This document shows, one piece after another, positions 59,361-64,000 of a DNA stretch of 64,000 nt; within the stretch, counting starts at the first letter, position 1; each line of letters opens with the position of its first letter. The DNA comes from Phoenix dactylifera (Eukaryota; Streptophyta; Magnoliopsida; Arecales; Arecaceae): the NCBI RefSeq assembly GCF_009389715.1, contig NC_052404.1:8082745-8146744 (forward strand). Direction: 5' to 3'. The position numbers were made by a program, and so were the translations under genes. The notes under the pieces are model-generated. The model was not told the DNA's origin. It saw only the letters and a list, made by a program, of their open reading frames with translations, and made no database searches.

Positions 59361-60732
59361 GCTCGCAAGGTGGCCTAACTCCCTGTGCTTCAAAGACTGC
59401 AGAGGATAGATACTCCAAGGTAGCGTTGCAGTGTAGGTAAGATAACTGCAATTTTCATGTGAGATGCTGCTGCATTTTTTTATCAAATCGCGCCGTATTT
59501 CAGCACGCCAGCTCGGACGTGTAAATGCTGGAGAGAGTCGTAATCTCCAACCCTCGCTCTGCATGTAGATGTGGGATTGGTCTCTTTGGTCCCCACCCGA
59601 TAAACTCGATCGGGATCTCGATCTCCCCTTTGGGTACCTCCCAAGCCAGCCCCATTGTGGGGTCCGTCAGGGATAAATATCTTGCTTTCCTTTGCCACCG
59701 CATTTTTTACCTATCTATATATGCATTTTCACTTTTGTTCAATGCATTTTCCTTTAATTAATTCATGCTGGTTAACCGGCTCTACAGCTTGCACTTTCTT
59801 ATCCAGCTCCTAGCATCAGTGTGCAGTTAGACGCTGCTGACAACAAGTGTCAGCTTTTTTCTTTTCTTTTTTTAAAGCTGAGTGCTGAAATGCTTATTCG
59901 ATCATTTCTTATTTTCTGAGTGAAGTTTGATTATTTATAATTAAGCTTAAATATAATACAGACAAATTCTATCGCAAATGAATAATAAGCTGCAAATTTC
60001 CATAACTTCCTATCAGTTTCAGGCTTGAAATCACCGACCAACAAGAGCAAGAAAGGCAGCCATCAAAAACGATTGCTCAATGCCGACTTTTGTGCAAAAG
60101 AAGTAAAAATTCCTTCATCTTATGGAAGTCATGGAGGTTTAACCACTTTGGACAAAATGTTGGTAAAATCTGTCAGCTGCAAATGTAGACAATTACATAG
60201 ATATCGATACAAAATTTGTACTGGATAGAGGAATGTTGGAACAAAGGCATGTTCCTAAATGCTCATGAACAAAAATAAAGTAACCTGCTAGAATAACAAG
60301 ACACAGTTTGTATAGCTGATTCAAGACTACCTTGCTGAAGGTCTGGTATTATTTTCTGACAGATCCAAGTTACAACCAAGTGCATTATGAATACAAATGC
60401 CAAGTCATAATTGGCCTTTATGTATTTCATACATTTCGAACAAAAAATCAGGTGAAGGATAGGGGCATATGCTTAATATCGCTTCAATAGGAACATGCCA
60501 CAAGGCTACCAGGCCCTAGGAATGTGCTTGATCTAAATGACCATGTAGCATATGCTTAATATCACACTTCAATAGACCCTCACCATGAGTGGCAAGGTAT
60601 TATGTGCCAGGTGGGAAACACAGCAGAGAATATGCCTAGTTTATATATCTCGTGCGCACGCGCGCTATTCATTACCATGATTGCACAGATCCAGATGTTC
60701 ATGATGCATCACTCGTGTCTTTGGCAGTCTCC
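59361..60732. other. intergenic and probable 3' flank of the TPR gene
   Basis: No coding homology seen. The part just below 60733 would hold the 3' UTR of the - strand gene. Confidence 0.4.
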
Positions 60733-61046
60733 TCAGACAGAAGAGTCCGAGACGGGGGTGTGTTTGTCAGCAAGCTGGCTGTGCAAGAAATCGAGTACAG
60801 AGCGACGCTGCACATGCGTATCAGGAATATCAGTATAGAATATATACAAGGGCCCAAAAACAAAAGTGCAAGGTGACAAAAGATGGACACAGGTACCCGT
60901 TGCTCTAAACCAGCTTCATTGGAATCCAACTTCAGAGATTCTAGGCATTCTATGGCTTCCTCAAATCCATCAACTGCCACATCCTCGCTGCCAAGATTCC
61001 TATCCACATCGGCAACTTTGGCAAGAGAAATTGCAACATCAACAAC
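60733..61046 (-). CDS. last two exons of a TPR protein gene (NCA1-like), partial
   Basis: Two exons on the - strand: 61046-60897 (exactly 50 codons) and 60807-60733 (24 codons plus stop TGA), with acceptors TATATAG and GTGCAG and donor CGG|GTACCTG. They join in phase 0 to VVDVAISLAKVADVDRNLGS, EDVAVDGFEEAIECLESLKL, DSNEAGLEQR, then RRSVLDFLHSQLADK and a short tail. The helical AEEAI/LESL pattern is a TPR-like repeat. It resembles the C-terminus of plant NCA1-type proteins (TPR chaperones of catalase), from memory. I could not find upstream exons in 61047-64000; they may lie past the right edge or the copy may be truncated. Confidence 0.6.
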
Positions 61047-61198
61047 CTATATAAAAATAAGTTAGCATCGTTTCCTCGCATCATGAGGGGAGAGAGGGAT
61101 CGATCACAGCTTAAGTACTTCAAAACCATTGAGGTTTTCTGAAAATGATGTGTGTTTATAGAAGGGTTAATCGGTATAACTGTGAAGACCTAAAGATA

Positions 61199-61316
61199 AG
61201 AGCCAACTTTTTCTTTTTTTTGGTCAGAAGAGCCAACTTTTTTCTTTTTTTTTTCTTTTGGTGAGAAGAGCCAACTCTTTTCTTTTTTTTTTTCCGGTGA
61301 GAAGAGCCAACTCTTG
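61199..61316. repeat. degenerate tandem repeat, about 30-38 bp units
   Basis: The word agccaact followed by a T-rich run recurs at 61201, 61231, 61269 and 61305. Units grow by T-run length. It lies 150-270 bp upstream of the 50-codon exon on the - strand, probably in an intron. Confidence 0.8.
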
Positions 61317-62699
61317 TTTAGGTAGTTAACAAACAACATAAAAGAACACATACTGGAGATTCACCATGGTTATTCCTTTTTCAAATGACAAATGTTCGTA
61401 ATTGGTAAGGGAACTTAGACAAACAAGGTAGATAATTGGCAATTCATGCTAAGCTTCGTTAATTCAATTATCGCTTTTTCTTGGTGTTGCAAAATATATT
61501 ATTGGCAATTTATAGTACTTATCCTTCCAACCAGGGATTAAAATACCAGTACCAGTACCCATACAATGAGGGACCAGTCCAACACAGTATCATACCAACA
61601 CTCGTTACAATTTATGGTGTCGTTGCACATGTTGACACCATTTATTTTATTTTTACATTGTTTTACCATCTGTACTAGGGTTAGGATTAGTTTAGGGCCC
61701 AAAAATGCATAGATTGAAAAATAAGCATGTGTTTTTCTAAAATAAAAACTAAAGCAAAAACACAGACAAGTCATAACATCAAGTCACCAATGCAACTTCA
61801 CCTTCAGTTCTACGTGAAGTGCTCGGCAAGCTCGTCAACAAACGGATAAGGTTCAAAATTTAGAACGAGGTCCATTACGGCTCGCTTCACCGTAGCATTC
61901 ACCTAGTTTCCTAAAAAACCAAAATTCTGTCCTTAACATCTCAATACAATTTGTGCACGAAGGGTCTTAAAATTGGAAGCAAAGATCTAATTTTCAGCTT
62001 AAATAAAATTATATTGCACTGCAAGCAGGGCTAGAAATGCGCTCAACTTGAGGAGCTTTACGGAAAATCCTTAACAGCTTCAAACTGGATTGGGCCTTTA
62101 CAATTACAGTAAGAATAAATAAGGCCGATTTCAAGCAGCCCCCAACCCAGACACTAAACGCTAGCCATCTCCTTATCCCTCCATTGCCATCTCCATCTTC
62201 AACAGCCCCTTGACTAATCTTCACCACCCATTCCCTTCCTCTGTCCTTCGTAACCACAACCACACCCTTCAAGGCCACCTTTCTTGCCTCCATTTGCCTG
62301 TGGTTATGCCCGCCAACTATGTACCTCGAACCCTTCAATTTAGCTTGGATGACCTGCTCTCAACACTTAAAGACACATGTAGAACACTTGGACATGGCTC
62401 CTAAAGAAGAAATTCTCATATGTTAAAAGGATATGATGCTTAGACACAAAACTGCAGGCGAACCCAAATCCATCTAGCATAGCCCACCAGCACCTCAACA
62501 TCCTTCACTAGGCACCCCTCCACATCTCAGCATCCCCTCCAATCTTGGCCAACCTACCTTCAAGACTGCTTTCATCTTCCTCCTTCATGCCTATATAATT
62601 GCACCCATTGGCCCCTTAACAGCCCCTGCCTTTGCTTAGCTTCCACATCCCCTCCAAGCTCAGAAACACCTATTCAATGCCTTAGTCTCTCTTCATACT
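61317..62699. other. no gene recognised
   Basis: AT-rich, then a CA/CC-rich stretch (62150-62650). May be intron of the TPR gene if its other exons lie to the right. No exon recognised. Confidence 0.4.
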
Positions 62700-62702
62700 G
62701 AA

Positions 62703-62761
62703 ATGTGTGTGTGTGCGTGCGCGCATGCTGCAGCGGGCGGGCCCGCGGGGGGGGGGGGGGT
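62703..62761. repeat. GT repeat followed by a G-run
   Basis: A short tgtgtgtgtgcgtgcgcgc tract, then after a GC-rich bridge a run of about 13 G ending at 62760. Confidence 0.9.
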
Positions 62762-63011
62762 TGCGAAAGAGATGTGGCTAAGAGGAGAGAAAGAACGCAG
62801 CATGCATTGAAATTCTTTCCGTCGGAGGTTCGAGAATCTATGATAGAAAGGACATCTAAGGCTAAGGAAGAATTCAAGGAAGTCCATTACTTAGAAGTGG
62901 TGATCTCATCTCAACTTGCTTGCTAGGAGAGGGGAAGCTTCCAGACCACCTTTGCAAACCAAATAGCAAGCGATCACTCAGCAATGATGTTGCTAGCCGA
63001 AGATAAGTACA

Positions 63012-63083
63012 TATCCCTTACAGGAATCAAACCCATGCCTTCGACATAAAAAGACGATATCCTAACCACTGGACAAAAGAGAC
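63012..63083 (-). pseudogene. trnE: decayed mitochondrial-type tRNA-Glu
   Basis: The 72-nt - strand segment (GTCTCTTTTGTCCAGTGGTT to TTCCTGTAAGGGATA) aligns without gaps to plant mitochondrial trnE(UUC) as I remember it. Nearly all differences are C-to-T, the pattern of methylated-cytosine decay in transferred organelle DNA. The anticodon UUC has become UUU and the T-stem pairing is weakened. It is a relic in a nuclear insert and unlikely to be a working tRNA. Confidence 0.7.
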
Positions 63084-63375
63084 CAAAAGGCAATTCTTCA
63101 TATACCTCAGCTCCAAAAATAGAAGTGGTTTGTTTTGTTTTTATATGAAATTCGACGATTTCGTTTGTGTTCATGTTGGCAATTTCTTATGTAAATTCGG
63201 CAGGTCGTCCCCCCTTCCTACAGGTTCTCCACTGACCCAGTGACACATCAATCATGCCCCTTCCTTTTCTCCGATCATAAAGCCCCTCGATCCCTTTCTT
63301 TATCTTCCATCCCCCCATACCATTCTTTCTAATTCAAAAAAGAAAGGGGGTGGAAAGGCGCCTATGGTTTGACAA

Positions 63376-63500
63376 GCTCGCAACTTACAAAGGGCACTCA
63401 CCGCTCGCAACTTACAAAGGGCACTCACCGCTCGCAACTTACAAAGGGCACTCACCGCTCGCAACTTACAAAGGGCACTCGCCGCTCGCAAGCCTGGTCT
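63376..63500. repeat. 27-bp tandem repeat, 4.5 copies
   Basis: Units starting gctcgcaacttacaaagggc at 63376, 63403, 63430, 63457 and a partial one at 63484, almost identical. A multiple of three, so frames run through it on both strands (LATYKGHSP repeated); not a gene. It lies about 300 bp from the trnE relic and may belong to the same organelle insert. Confidence 0.95.
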
Positions 63501-64000
63501 CTATTATGATTTCGATGCCTAGCAAGCCCTGCAAGCTCAAGGATGGCTTATTGGCACCAAACTTAATTAATCTTAGCTAAGCTCAAGCAAGGATGGACTG
63601 ACCTAGACCCAACCCATTTGAAGCCCCACTTGCAGTGTACAATTCCTACAATATCACAGAAACCCTTTGGTTAAATATTCTGACACCTTTTGGATTATAC
63701 CATCTTTTTCATATATTTACTTAAATAGATCACTATAATTTCTTGTGGGCCTTCTAGATTATTGTAGATCATTGATTACCAAGCAACGATCACGAGCCCT
63801 TGACAAGGCAAAAAATGATATGATTTGACAAAAAAGTGGCAATTTTTACTGCATAGAGTTTGGTCGCATAACCAATCGCATTTGCCTTCAGTTTGATATT
63901 TACATGTCACATAAGTGGCTGAGAAGTAAGAAAAACTGTCATATTGTATAACAAAATAAACATGAGTAAAATCTATTAAGTGTATATACATAATTGTGTT
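63501..64000. other. intergenic, no gene recognised
   Basis: AT-rich to the right edge; nothing recognised. Confidence 0.4.

Noticed and set aside
63012-63083. Functional nuclear tRNA gene
   Set aside because: Stems are weakened, the anticodon is changed and the substitution pattern is that of decay.
63376-63500. CRISPR-like array
   Set aside because: Units are contiguous with no unique spacers, and the genome is a plant's.

Overview
This window is nuclear DNA from a flowering plant. The genes are split by spliceosomal introns, the gaps between them are long and AT-rich, and plant transposons of several classes are present, together with decayed organelle-type DNA. Gene structure and a Tat-lineage Ty3/gypsy element with an antisense gene fit a monocot. 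A palm-like genome is my guess, but the sequence does not prove it.

Layout. Positions 1-10227 are the 3' part of a large Tat-lineage retrotransposon: pol on the + strand with one frameshift, a 279-bp tandem array, a spliced antisense gene of three exons (651 aa) with its own TATA box, a polypurine tract and a 967-bp 3' LTR. A chloroplast-type atypical thioredoxin gene (ACHT type, - strand, four exons) lies at 12702-14390 with a MITE just past its stop. Two related LTR-like elements lie at about 15765-17965 and 54099-56298. A 622-bp TRIM retrotransposon with a perfect 5-bp target duplication sits inside a roughly 135-bp tandem array at 22440-23740. A patch at 24240-25130 looks organelle-like and holds a relic of a gypsy integrase.

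Two NAC transcription factor genes, both on the - strand with the usual three-exon layout, lie at 31365-32778 and 45099-47342. The second has a Tourist-like MITE in intron 2 and four G-boxes in its promoter. The last two exons of a TPR protein gene are at 60733-61046. A decayed mitochondrial-type tRNA-Glu and a 27-bp tandem repeat are near the right end.

The most striking object is a 3286-bp non-autonomous CACTA transposon at 50460-53745 (TIRs CACTACA, target duplication TAT). It carries pieces of at least four unrelated host genes, all on the + strand: splicing factor SF1, an HpcH/HpaI-type aldolase, a protein resembling augmin subunit 6, and EPSP synthase. Introns are kept, so the pieces were captured from genomic DNA. 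Close behind is a 915-bp Mutator-like element at 57290-58204 (9-bp target duplication) whose core is a 270-bp near-perfect palindrome.

The host genes do not form a pathway: two transcription factors, a plastid redox protein and a TPR protein. Most of the window is transposon-derived or featureless intergenic DNA.
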